From: Caprimulgus europaeus
Lineage: Eukaryota > Chordata > Aves > Caprimulgiformes > Caprimulgidae
Reading direction: 5' to 3'
Assembly (NCBI GenBank): GCA_907165065.1
Contig: OU015534.1
Location: 15,383,686-15,447,685, forward strand
DNA length: 64,000 nt
Shown here: positions 1 through 11,600 of the stretch, piece by piece
Position numbering within the stretch: position 1 is the stretch's first letter
Layout of the letters: each line of letters starts with the position of its first letter
Notes under the pieces: model-generated
Seen by the model: only the letters and a program-made list of their open reading frames with translations
Told to the model about the DNA's origin: nothing
Database searches by the model: none
Translations under genes and position numbers: made by a program

Positions 1-3000
1 CCGTAGCTTTTGCTGTTATTCACACCTGTGCAAGGCAGGTGTAAAGCCAGTGTTCAGACCTGGTAGTGTTTACATCCACACGGCACAGCTGTGAATGTCG
101 ACCAAAATCAGCTCAAAAGACTGTCTCCTCCCAGCTCATCTTTCAGTTCAACATGCTACTTTATGACTGGAAACTCTAAATGCCATCAACTCTATTGCCT
201 TAAAACTCAGTGTCTGTAAGAAGTTCAGAGTATACTTTAACGTCTTTCTAAACACATTAAAGTAGTAATGCTTTAATAAAACCTATAATTAACTAAGTTA
301 GGATCATAAATGTTTTGATGGTTTAGATAAAATGTGACCTGATCAATATATGTAAACGACTTATCCATTTTATTCTTGGAGAAAGCATCTGAAGTTCATA
401 AAAGTATTAGTAACACATGGCCTCACTATAGCTTCCAACAGAAAATTCTGAAGGAGGAGAGCTGTTTCATCATTTTAACCATTAACATGATTTCAAAATA
501 ATCCTTACAGCCCCAATAAAAGAGGAAAACTCTGATCTATTTTAATCTAGTGCATAATTAGTCTAAACGATACTCAAAAGCATGAAACTGGCAATAGAAA
601 GACTGGCACGTTCCCAGGAGTTATCCTTCCTTGGTGTTCCTCCTGCAGTTGCCTCCACACACAGTGCTGAGGCTGGAAGGCAGAGCTACCAGCATGTTCC
701 TGCCATCACCAGGACTGGATGAAGTTCAAGGTTGGACACGAGATTTCATGCTCTCCTGCACCTCCTCAGCATCCCAAGTTACACCCACATATGAAAGCAA
801 GCAGTGAGGAGAGGAGGGAGTGGCAAACCTGCAAATCTCACTGAAAACCCTGTGAGTTTCACCATCAGGAGCTGGAGGGGTGGAGTTGTATGCAAGCAGA
901 GAAGCCCTCTGCTCAGAGCCATGTAAACCATCCAAACTTAAATTGATGATACGTTCAAGAAGAATGACAAATTCTAAACAAACCACAGGCTGAACCAATA
1001 CCTTACAAATTTATCTTTGTCAAAATATTTATCTCTGTCATTTCAGAAATTTTTGCACACAGCTCAGTATAGTAACCATTTTATTCATCACTGCTGTCAG
1101 ACTACTGTCACCTATACCTTGCTCGTAAGCAAACGTGCATCTGTATTCAATATTCAAAAGTCAGTGTCACATGGCACCTGCCCATCCTTAGCATGAAAGA
1201 ACATAAGTCTCAACCTATTGCAAATACCTATTGAGAACAAATTAACTTGATGGTTTCTATCAATGTCTTCCATTTTCTTTAAATTAATTCTCTGAAATGT
1301 TCAAAGGGAAAGAAATGACAAAAACGGCAATTAAAAATTCATTATGAAAGTAAAAGAAATGTTTGCAGGTTACACAAATTAAAGGTAGAGGCTGTCCAAA
1401 TCCAAGAGAAAAAAAACAAACAATGCACAAGTGTTCCTATGAGTGGGAGAGTAGGGTACAATGTAAGGAAAAGGAAGGGAGTGAAAAATGAACAGTAAAG
1501 AAAATATTCATTAATACTACTCACAATTTTGGAAGGGAGGAATGGACCAGACCATTTTAAAATAAAGAGACCATAAGAAACTGTTATTGACCTCAAGGGA
1601 TGGAAAAGAAAGCAGATTAGGAAATGTTTACATAGATAAGGGAGGTATGTAAAATGGCTGGTCTCTTGCCCATGAGAGGTTTCAATTACTTCTGCAATCG
1701 GCTCAACAGTGGGATTACAAAGAAAGCATTCATTTTCCTGGAGTTGGGACAGAGTCAACAGGTTTCAAAAACTATTCTGGAGTCAGTTTAAGGAATTAAA
1801 CCAAATAAAATGGGCAAACATCTATAGTTCAGTGTTGAGAACAAAGTTTCAAATATACATGGGTAAAAACCCCTCAAAGTAAAGAGTTCATAAGGAGTAA
1901 AATTTTAACTGATAAAAATATAGGAAAAACTTGTGCAGATTAAATAATTTAAAACAATCCATAGGTCAAGTTTACTTTCAAGATCAGTGAAACTGTGTGC
2001 ACTTCAACTACAAGATTGTTTATAATTTTTACTTTGCTTTCATTTGGACTAATCCCTGATACAGTATTTTGCTTAAATGAGAAATGACACATTGCCATTG
2101 AAAACCCGCTGAATACCTTGTAGTCTTCAGCAACATTAAAGCTGTGCTACCAACCTTGCAATACTAAAATATATGAATGGAAGATGCTGTTGCTTTAAGG
2201 TCTCAGTATTTTAGAGACTTAAGTGTAACTTTATGCTGTCTACACATTTCCAAGAGGGTCCTGAGAGCACCAACCTTGACAATATTATAAATAAAACATC
2301 TTAGCTGAAGGCCATGACAAACTGAATTAGCTAACCTCACTCTAAGGGAATTAGGAGCATTCATGCAATGCAGTACCCAAGTTGAGGGTAGGGAAGGACC
2401 AGTAGTTTCTTTCAGCTTTTCCAGTTAAGATTCACAACTCCATATATACTTTGCAGATACTTCTAAACCTTAGAACAACAGCTCCAGGAAATTCAAATTA
2501 CATTATTTTTCTTCCTTCTTCCCATAGACTTTCACACATCCATACATACAGTCTACTCTTCACTCAGTCTCCTGCCCTCCACACACCCTCTTTTTCTGTC
2601 CCATTTCCACCCTGGATAAATGAGTCTTGTACAAACTTTCTGGAACTATACTACATTTGGACACAAATCAAGCACACGATCTTTCTGCTGAAAACAACTG
2701 ATGGTCCCAACCGGTAAGTCTTCCCTAATTATCAGCCTCAGTTACTCCTTTCCTCTCTTCATCCTATTGCCTCAAATGGCATTTTGAATGTTCATATGTT
2801 AAATTTAACTTCTGATTGGGTAGATACTAATTTACGTCTCTTATTCCCTGCTTAGATAAACTAAGTATTTTTCTCTTCTAAACCTTCATCGTGAGACAAT
2901 CCTTTTGTTGGATTTGTTTGGCTGGCTGCTTACTAGATGAGCTGGCAAAGGCTAGGAAACCCATCAAAGGGAAGAGACAAGCAGAATTTAAAAAAAAAAT

Positions 3001-4426
3001 AATTAAATTACATTTTCTCTGGCTGATGCACTGGTTCTTCATCTCTGCCAAAGTCCTTCACTTCATAAGCTGATCCAAGGCTATTAACTAAGGCACTGAG
3101 ATTCATTTTAAGTTCAAATGGACACCTGGCTACTACAGGGAGAGTGCTGCAGCATTTCTAGGCCTACACACCTGATGACTTTTTTTTTAATTAGAGAAAC
3201 AAAAAGAAATCCTAAGCTGGGAAATCAAGGAATCCAGGTGTAAGTAAAGAAAAAATCCAGTTGTAAGTAGTGAAATAAAGAAGGTCGATTCTTCATTGAT
3301 ATGAAACAATGTAACTGGTTTATTTTCTAGGCATCATTTCCCTTTCAAAGTTCAAGGCCAATTCCCTACTTGTTTTGGTAAGGTGAAGTGATAAATTGTG
3401 TTCTCATGGGTTGTGGTGATACATTTGCAGTTACTGGAAAAATCTTATCTTATAATTTACAGCAACCAGGACTCAATCTGCCTTTGCCTGAAATCCTGTA
3501 AACTGTGCTTAAATGGGGCTTTTCACTTGGCAGCTCAGGGACCACATCCCTGCTGCAAAGGACAGTTGAGTAATGCAGGGACAGTCAGAGAAATTATAAA
3601 ATTAACCCAACTACAGCTCAGGCTGGGCTCACTGCCAGGACCAGAGGCACCCTGACCGCACAAGGGCCAAGAGCTACTGGCTACAATTGCGGTGACACTC
3701 ACATGTAGCATGGGACATCTTATGACAGGGTGAAGGTGTGGGGGACACAGACTGTCCTGCAATCAGGTACCCCAGGCCTGTGGCAGCGGGTAGAGAGGAG
3801 CTGGCCTGCCCAGAGGCCTCCAGCACAGAAGCACAGGGCTTCAGGCAGCAGTCAGCCATCCAGAACACGGCAGGACTTTGGGGCTGACCATCCCATTACC
3901 TTGCTGCCTTGTCCCTCCACTGTAAATGAGGTGGAAGGGGGCAGGATTCCTACTTTAAAATGTGCAGAATGAGACACTTGTGGCCCTTTTCCACTTTTAG
4001 GAGGAAAAGGAAAAAAACCTAACTAAAAATTTACAATATTCTGAGTCCTGTTCAAGTCAAAGATCTTCATGCTGTTTTACAACAAAAGTCAATTAAAACA
4101 CATTTGTAAGTTTTTGGGGCCCCAGACAATGATGCTAAGCAGTTGTTGTTCAGTTCTTAGATACTCCCACAAGTCTCCACTTACATAAGAAGGTATAAGA
4201 TGAGGGGCATATGCAATTTCTAATCTTTCAGTATTTTTCATACATTGCATTTTTCAGAGCCTAGACCACTTTTCAGATGTAGTTGCATCACAGGCAGGAA
4301 TGACGGACTTTCTCCTTCTGTGATGGAGTGTTTTTAGATATGCTGACCAAAACTCAAAGGACTCTCTGTTGCTGGTGCTCACTGAATACTTACACAAGAT
4401 CTTCTGTTCATAATTGCAACCCTTTC
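1..4426. other. non-coding AT-rich sequence, no gene seen
   Basis: I recognise no exon, RNA gene or interspersed repeat here. The longest open frame is on the minus strand at 1342-1758 (138 codons). It encodes a hydrophobic, Phe/Leu/Ser-rich string typical of translated AT- and pyrimidine-rich DNA and shows no domain. Around 3,620-3,960 the base composition is richer in G and C, and overlapping short open frames on both strands reflect the lack of stop triplets there rather than a gene. The sequence could be intergenic or intronic. Confidence 0.6.
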
Positions 4427-4450
4427 TTTTTTTTTTTTTTTTTTTTTTTT
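4427..4450. repeat. poly-T tract (24 T)
   Basis: An uninterrupted run of 24 T. Read on the minus strand it would be a poly-A tail, but the minus-strand sequence just before it has no AATAAA-type signal and no recognisable parent transcript or LINE end. I call it a simple repeat, likely to vary in length. Confidence 0.9.
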
Positions 4451-5657
4451 ATTTCCCCATCAGTATTGCAGAAAAGTTTCTGCTTTTCAAAATACTTTAT
4501 GCAAACATATTGCTTGCATACTTCCAAGCCGAAACTCATTTTGGTATTTACAGGGCATGGCTTCATTCTCTGTAGATGCTATTTCATTATTTCCTTGTCT
4601 TTCTGGTATTTGTTTCTTCTTTCCATTTTAGCATCCTCCTCAAATTGAATCCCCCATCTTTTGAGGAACAAAAACATTGAATATGTTATTGCAAGAATGA
4701 GTGTCATCACGTTACAAAAGTATAATCATACATGTAACAGTAAAAAGAACACTTTAAAATTAACAGCTTTTAATGGTAAGAAAATAGCTTAGTTAAGAAT
4801 ATCTTGACCATAGCCACATGAGAACATATATTTTTCTCTTATATCTACATGGTATTCAGTAAAAGAAAACAGATTTCTCCTGAATTACAAACAGATTGTA
4901 TTTACTCCTTCTTACCACACATGTTGTTTCTCACTAACATGTTGCTTCCCTCACATTTTAATCCAAAAAAAGCCCAGCTGTTTATCGCAAGAACCTGTGA
5001 GAGTGACTTATGTCACAGACAAATGTAACTTTCATTTTTACACTATAATTTCAACATTTACATTGGTCAAGATGCACTCTTTATAGAACACAAAGAAGAA
5101 AAAGTTGTTCATAAAAAGACAGAACACCTAAACAGGATCCAAGTGACAACCGAAAACCCAATAGAAAATATTCATGAGCTTAAATAAATGAAAACAAAAC
5201 ACAAAACCAACAGACAGAAGTTAAGAAAAAAGATTGGATCAATGGACAAGGCAGGCCACCCCATGATGTGCCCATCAGCTGGATGTCCCATACAGAGAGC
5301 TTGGCCTTGTCCCAGTTCCTTGCTGAAAGAAGCCTGGGCTGCCTTGTCCTTCCTTGGGCAGGTTTCTCCCAAGGGCAGGTGTGAGCCTTGGTGTGACTGG
5401 TACTGTTGAGGGGGTGGCGCAAGGGCTCTGCAGTGGGGATGTGGTTGGGGTGACAGAGGATGTCATTAATCACTCCTGCCTCACAGCATTTCTCAGTCAG
5501 AATGAGGAAAACAAAACATAACCACCACAAGGTATAGTGAAAGCTGTGAAAGCTACCTTATTATAGCTAATCCTTCCTCACACACAACAGATTTACTGTG
5601 CAGGGAGCAAGGACTGATGGTATGGAAGTGCAAATTCTTCTTAACAGTATGAAGTAC
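4451..5657. other. non-coding sequence, no feature recognised
   Basis: AT-rich sequence without a recognisable repeat or exon. The minus-strand open frame at 5180-5530 (116 codons) lies in a locally G+C-richer patch at 5,250-5,460. It overlaps other open frames on both strands and has no family resemblance, so I treat it as chance. Confidence 0.55.
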
Positions 5658-5673
5658 AAAAAAAAAAAAAAAA
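5658..5673. repeat. poly-A tract (16 A)
   Basis: An uninterrupted run of 16 A. It lies about 100 bp upstream of the ancient LINE relic that follows. It cannot be that element's own tail, because the relic is in plus orientation and continues downstream, and CR1/L3 elements do not end in poly-A. Confidence 0.85.
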
Positions 5674-5769
5674 GTGAAACATGTACTGTGCTTGTCTTTT
5701 CTATGAAGAGGTCAGGAGTTTGCCTTTGAAGGAGGAAGGTATTTTGTTGGTAATGCTAGTAGAATTATT

Positions 5770-6150
5770 AAAATGGTTAGAGAGTATTAAAAACCACGGC
5801 CAGATAAATATCCAAATGTGCTAAAGAAGTGAGGAGAGAAACTAAGGAATTAGCAGGCACATTCACAAGTTCATTTAGTTTAGAAGAGACCCCTGGGGAC
5901 TGGAAAGTGGTTAATATAACAAAGTTATTTTAAAAGTGCCTGGAGACATAACAGGAAACCATAGTCCAGTTAGCTTGATATAAAGTGGGGAGAAACTCCT
6001 AGAATATCAAATGGGAAAACACTTGAAGAAGCACAGCTTGATTAAGGATTGATAGTATAAGAGTAAAGAGAGGAGAGAGATCGGGGTTCATGGCTTGCTA
6101 ACTTGCTGGGATTCTTTGAGATTTCTGCCACAGTAGTCAGAGAATGCAGT
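5770..6150 (+). mobile_element. ancient CR1/L3-like LINE relic (ORF2 reverse transcriptase region)
   Basis: The plus strand retains pieces of a CR1/L3-clade ORF2 just N-terminal to the polymerase core. At 5898-5930 it reads DWKVVNITKLF, which matches the family pattern DWK.A.V.P.FKK. After a frame change, 5954-5980 reads GNHSPVSLI, matching the conserved GNYRPVSL block. Farther on (about 6,090-6,125) a frame reads LTSWDSLRF-like residues, where the family has a NL..F.D stretch. Stops and frame changes break it throughout, so it is long dead. Judged from visible decay, it is far older than the CR1 copy near 58 kb. The ends are approximate. Exact subfamily is not assignable by eye. Confidence 0.6.
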
Positions 6151-7311
6151 AGGCACCACCAATATAAACCTTTATCTCTATTAAAGAAAGCATATGCCCT
6201 ATTTCAGATGAGGATTAACTCTTTATTTGATGATACACGACCATAGCCTCCGTGCAGAAAAACCTGATCATGTCCAGACACACCAAAACATTCCCCGACA
6301 AGTACAGTCTTTTGTGGAAAGCTGGTCCTTCCATAAATACATTTTTTTGCACAGAAATAATCTAAAGTAAATCTAATGAAGTATTTAGTAATACTTTTCA
6401 TCAGCTGTTTCTGTAAATATCAGAAGTAGTGCTGCTTATCAGAAATCCTTATTAAGTGTTGTAAAATACGTTGCAAAAAATAGACAAAAATTAAGAATTG
6501 GGTCCTGGTTTTAAATCCTCAGAATGGAAACAGCTTGAAGTTTGATTTCTTTATACTTTACATGAAAGTAAGCACATTCTCTTGATATGCCACAGTTTGT
6601 AGATAATGAAGCAGGCAGAAAAGACAGCACTGAAAGTCTGCTTTGATTCATGGGCGAGACAGCACAATAATGGCAATGAATATGAAACTGTCTACCACTC
6701 AGTAAGCATTTCAAATCAGCTTCATGATTCTAAATAATTGTTACCATATTTGTAAAACTGAACACTAAATTCTCCTTTTTGTTAAAGAGATAATTGTCCA
6801 GTTCATGTGAACAGAAGTTACTCTCTTTCCTCTCCTCCTTTTAAGTAGCTATTACTTGTGCTCAGTTTTATTACATGAAATAAGAGAGCTGAGATACTGA
6901 TCAGCACAGTTAACTGAACTGAAATGTTACCCAAAAATGAAATATTGCTGCAAAGGAAGCATTTGGCAAATGTAGAAGTCGGATTGTGGTCATGCAGAAG
7001 CATTTTACTATTAGAAATGTCTCATTCTATTCTTCTGCCTGCCCTTGAAGAGCCAAAATTAACTTAGATTTCTGGCTACAGGTTGCAAACTCCCAGCCTG
7101 GGACAACTGCTTATATGTTTCAGAAAAATCAAGCTGGTTGACAAGACTTGCCATTTTCAAACAGAAACAGCCTGGATATAACAGCAGATCCAATACACAT
7201 GAGTTCCCATGCCAGAAGTATATCTGCATTACCAGCATGAAGGCAGTAAAATATGAACTAAATTTAATGACAAATTCAGTGCTATTACCCTCACAACCAA
7301 GAGCTTCCACA

Positions 7312-7325
7312 TTTTTTTTTTTTTT
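7312..7325. repeat. poly-T tract (14 T)
   Basis: An uninterrupted run of 14 T with no retroelement end recognisable beside it. Confidence 0.85.
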
Positions 7326-7648
7326 GAGTGAAAACTGTTTGAAGAACTCATTTTACCAAATTTGCATGACAAGGCAACAAAGTAATAATTTATGGAACAC
7401 CATGAAACAAAAATTCAATATTTAATTTGCATCATTGGCAAAGCCCATCTGAACCCAGTTCTGGTTGCAGAAAGGTGAAATAATCTTGACATGGTAGAAT
7501 TACTCACTGAAAAACCCTCTGTTTTGCAGGCAACTGATGAGATTCACAAAGGTAGCAACCCTAACAGAAACTCAACAAGTGAAGAAAGGGCCATAAAGAG
7601 ATACTAGGTTTTGAGACCAAAAGTTGAAAGAATTGCAAGACTTGGAAA

Positions 7649-7671
7649 CAACTGATTTAAAAGATCAGTTG
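7649..7671. repeat. short perfect inverted repeat (8-bp arms)
   Basis: CAACTGAT and ATCAGTTG are exact reverse complements separated by 7 bases. At 8 bp per arm this is within what chance gives in 64 kb of AT-rich DNA, and no function is implied. Confidence 0.7.
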
Positions 7672-8260
7672 GGAAGAATCCTGCAAGCTATTTTCTGTCT
7701 TGCTTTGAAAAAAAGAAGGATACTAGGGAGTGAATGGGCTGCAATCTACGCTGGCCATCAACCATGTGTGGCTAAAAACAATAAAACTACCCATGTAACC
7801 AGTAACTGAAGGTGACAAGGTAAGCTGGAATCAGAAGCCCCATATGATAACCTACATGCCTTACATTGTAGCCCACCAACACTACTTACGCTAGAAAAAG
7901 ACAATTGAAAACATGAAGCACAAACTGTGATGGCTTAACTCATGTGTCTTGAGCACTGTTAACACAGCAAATGGAAAGAAAGATTAAAAAACATCTAAAA
8001 CATGGCATTCTGGTACGTACATACATACCATACAGCTACTGGTATTCATGCCTTTTCTCAGGCTTTCCTTAATCCTTCATCAGCCTGGAAAAGTCCTGGT
8101 TTCCATTCGAAGAGCCAGTGTCATTACCTTCTCTATATACATCAACAGCAAATCTGCATGTATGATAGAGTGCCATGGTGAGCTTTGCAACAGTTTTTGT
8201 AGCCAAATATTTTCTGCTTCTTACTCTATATTTGCTTGCAGAAGTGCCAGCATAGTTTTC

Positions 8261-8290
8261 CCCTTCTCTCTCCCTCCCTTCCTTCCTCTG
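8261..8290. repeat. pyrimidine-rich low-complexity tract
   Basis: A CT-rich stretch dominated by CTC, CCT and TTCC words. It keeps an overlapping plus-strand open frame free of stops and explains the SLPPFLPL-like tail of that frame. Confidence 0.75.
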
Positions 8291-8473
8291 TAACAAAGGA
8301 TCAGAGATCCCATAGAGGTTCTATTATTATCAACATAAAGAAGTTCTCAAGATAATCTCTGCCAGTCAAATACTTTAAGTGATGATCTTCATGATGGACC
8401 AAAGCCACCTGTTTTCTTTATTTTATTTGCAGAAAAAAAGAATCACCATGCCCCCAGCCTGTTAAAATAATAT

Positions 8474-8600
8474 AATCATAGAATCATTTAGGTTGGAAAA
8501 GACCTTTAAGATAATGGAGTCCAACCATAAATCTAACACTACCAAGCCCACCACTAAACCACATCCTTAAGTGCCACATCTACATATCTTTTATCTAAAA
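8474..8600 (-). mobile_element. CR1 LINE 3' end, 5'-truncated
   Basis: Read on the minus strand this is the end of a CR1 3' UTR. It contains the complement of the phrases TAGGTTGGAAAAGACCTTTA and GGAGTCCAACC, which are hallmarks of avian CR1 ends, and finishes with ATTCTATGATT-type octamer units at about 8474-8486. Only about 125 bp remain, as is usual for CR1, which is mostly 5'-truncated on insertion. Its sequence differs from the copies at 22.35 and 57.88 kb (which carry GTTGTGAGTTGGAAGGGACC instead), so it belongs to another CR1 subfamily. No flanking duplication is visible, which is normal for CR1. Confidence 0.88.
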
Positions 8601-11600
8601 GAAAAACTAATGGGGCTTGCCTGTATTTGCCTCTAGATCTCTGGATGTCACTGATTTTAGATGTTGCTGAAAATAAAAGAGAAGTAATTCTACCGCAGGC
8701 AAGCCTCCTTAGAACACGAAGCCCAGTCCAATCATTCCCAAAGACAGTTTTCTCATTCACCAGTTTCCATGGCACTGATAATTTTTTCAGGCCCCAGTTC
8801 CATCCAACACTGTGCCCACCAGAGAAGGCATGCCTCTATCTTTTCCTCTTTCCTCTTATATCCAGAGCTGTAGCCAAACACCTTAGTATCCATACCCCTA
8901 TCTGCAGGTTGACACAGTCACAAACCTTCAAGCCAAGTCTTGTCACTTCCTACAGAAAAACAGAGGCAGGACACAGCTCCTAATTTCTGACTGCTTGTGC
9001 ACACAAGTTGCTAGAAGCTGGAAGCAGACTCCCAGCTCTGCCCTGTACCTTTCTGAGATGATTCCTGCATCTCAGCCTGAAAATCTGTAATTGCAATTAC
9101 TACTAGCCCTAGCTAAATTCCCAGTTTGAAGTTTCCCCCCCCATCCCAATTACATTCCCACAGCTCATTGCTAAATTACACAATATTATCTGATATGTCA
9201 TCTAAGACATTGAAAGTTTATCAGAGTTGGCTTAACTGGTTAGTAAGAGATCTTTTTAATGAGATTATTAGCTACATAAAACAATGACAAACCTTGAACC
9301 CTTGTGTTTGGCTGGTAGTATATATATAGAACATTAGTAAGAGTTTTACTCCTGGCAAAGTGGTAAGTGGATAAAACTGGCAGCTGCTATAATGAGATAG
9401 CCACCTAGCTGAGACTTCTGAGTAAGTTTTAAATACAGACTAGGAAAATACCATATTTGTTCCCTCCCTTCTTTATCCCTTCATGCAAATCTCTGCTTTC
9501 TTCCAAGTCCCAGTGACAGCAGATGACTTTCTCAGCACAGCTATCTTCTGGTTATAAACTTCACACCAAACAACTCTTAGAACAGTCAGTCTTTCTAGAT
9601 ATAGCAAGAGGCACCCATCCTTTCAGGCCATATGAAAAACAATCCCAGGGTTGCTGGGTCAGGTTGTTTTGTCAACTGCTGTGTTATAAATAAAATAGTA
9701 AATCAAGCAATATTCAAACAATGTAAAACTGCATTTTTTAGACTGGCTTGTCTTATAAACACCTTGTCCAATTCATTTCTCTCATCATGCCTTCCTAAAA
9801 AACTAAATACAGGTTCTCCTGTGGAAGAGAAGAGCACATGAGAAATGTCTTGGCTGCATGGTGAAGTTGAAAATGAAATCAAACTCAGATTTATGGAAAA
9901 AAAAAAGATAATGACTAGCTTAAACATGGAAACAATTGTCTCATCTAATATATTGTGATGAATCAGCAGAGCAGTCACAGGTCATCAGGGACAGTGTGAG
10001 GAATGAAGTTGCTGCTTCTATCAAGGGGTCATACATCATCAAGAGACAGGTTATTTAGGGGAGGCCAAACAATCCTGGAGCAGCTGCTAAAAGGAACTGG
10101 AATAAGGACAGGACAGACCTCCTTCAGAAAGGGACAGGCACAGAGATCAGGGAGAAACGTGTTGCATCACATGGTTTCAGCAGGACTGAAGTGACAGCCA
10201 CTTGCACTGCCCTGCACACCTTGGCACAACATTATGCCAATGCGTAGCCGGAGCAGCCTCACGAGACTGCTCGGTATTGAACCCCAATTGGCAGAGATGT
10301 GTGCTGCCCGCTCGCCTTGCCCAAAAGAACAGACTGATGGAGGATAACCAGCCCTTGGTTGGCTCACTTTGGGCTAAGCTGGAAATTTATTAACTGCAAC
10401 TGTTAAATCTAACAAGACAAAGTGTGTCTGCAGCTCTGCCAGCTCTACTTTATCATCTTTCCTTTAAGACATATTCCAGGTAACCACCAGAGTCCAAAAG
10501 GCTGTAGAAACTGTGTACCAGCCAGCTGCCTCCCTGCATCGCAGTGCAGGCAGGTGCTGCACAGGCACGTAAGGAAAATGATGCTCTTTGACGAAAATGA
10601 CTGCCTACATAGCTACACACAAACACCAATATAGTTACCAACTATTTTGCAATAGGAATTTTTAATGGGAAGAAACAAACAAACAAAAACCTTTCATTTG
10701 ATGTTGCCAGTTTGTTTTCTTTCCTAAATGTTACTTATGCTCTTCTCATCTCCTCTGCCAGGGGCATTTATGTACCACCCTATCTACTGCTACATTTAAT
10801 TGGAAGCTGATACCTGTCTTGCTATTGCAGAAGGGCCCATTTTGGGACTTTGTTTCAGAATACTATTTGCTTTTTTTTGTTTGTAATTGAATGAAGCTTT
10901 GTCATTTGTCAATGTCTGTCTTTTCCACTGTATTTTACTGATTTTCAGTATTCGCTTTTTTCACAGTTGTGGTGCTGAATGACAAACAGAAGTTCTCCTT
11001 GCTCTAAAATACATTACTTTCTCAAGGAAGTCTATACTTTTCCATAAATGATAATTTTTCCTGTAATTATGTAGCATCATGAGAGACCCCACTGATGCTT
11101 AATACAAACCCAGCCTGCACAGAGTGCAGATGCACACATGAAGGAGAAAGACTTTGGGGAGAATGGGTTGAGAGGCTGATACTTTACAGAAAGGAGGGTG
11201 TTACCATGCCTGTTCATGGACAGCCTTACCAACTAAAAAAGCCTCATGTCCTGCCAGAAGAGCCACAAAGTACCTGACACTTATGCCTGCTTTTCAAGGA
11301 GCTGAGCACGCACTGCTCACCAAGTACAGCATTAGAACACCACACTGCCTGGAGAGCTCTGCAAGCCTACGCCGCTTCTGGCCTTCCAGCTCTTCTGAAA
11401 ATTACTACCTTTTTTTTTTTTAAATAAATAATGCACTTTCATCCTTCTCTTACACTATTTTGTTTTTAAGACTGCATAAATTTAAAGAAATTCAGCTGAG
11501 ACTTCAGACTTTGGTTTGTTTTCAGCCAAAGGGATGCAAAAGACTTGACACCAGAGCAGCAGCAAGACCTCAGGGAGCTAAGGAGAAGCTATGTGAGGAG

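Larger units (their letters stand above)
6151..8473. other. non-coding sequence, no gene seen
   Basis: Apart from a 14-T run at 7312-7325, a short hairpin at 7649-7671 and a pyrimidine-rich patch at about 8,261-8,290, nothing recognisable is present. Open frames of 60-95 codons on both strands are scattered and unrelated to any family I know. Confidence 0.55.

Noticed and set aside
1342..1758. 138-codon minus-strand hydrophobic open frame
   Set aside because: The Phe/Leu/Ser/Thr-rich product is what pyrimidine-rich DNA gives when translated. No start context, family or conserved motif is visible.
5172..5530. Overlapping open frames on both strands
   Set aside because: Four frames are open over the same G+C-richer patch, which points to stop-poor composition rather than to a gene. 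No domain is recognisable.
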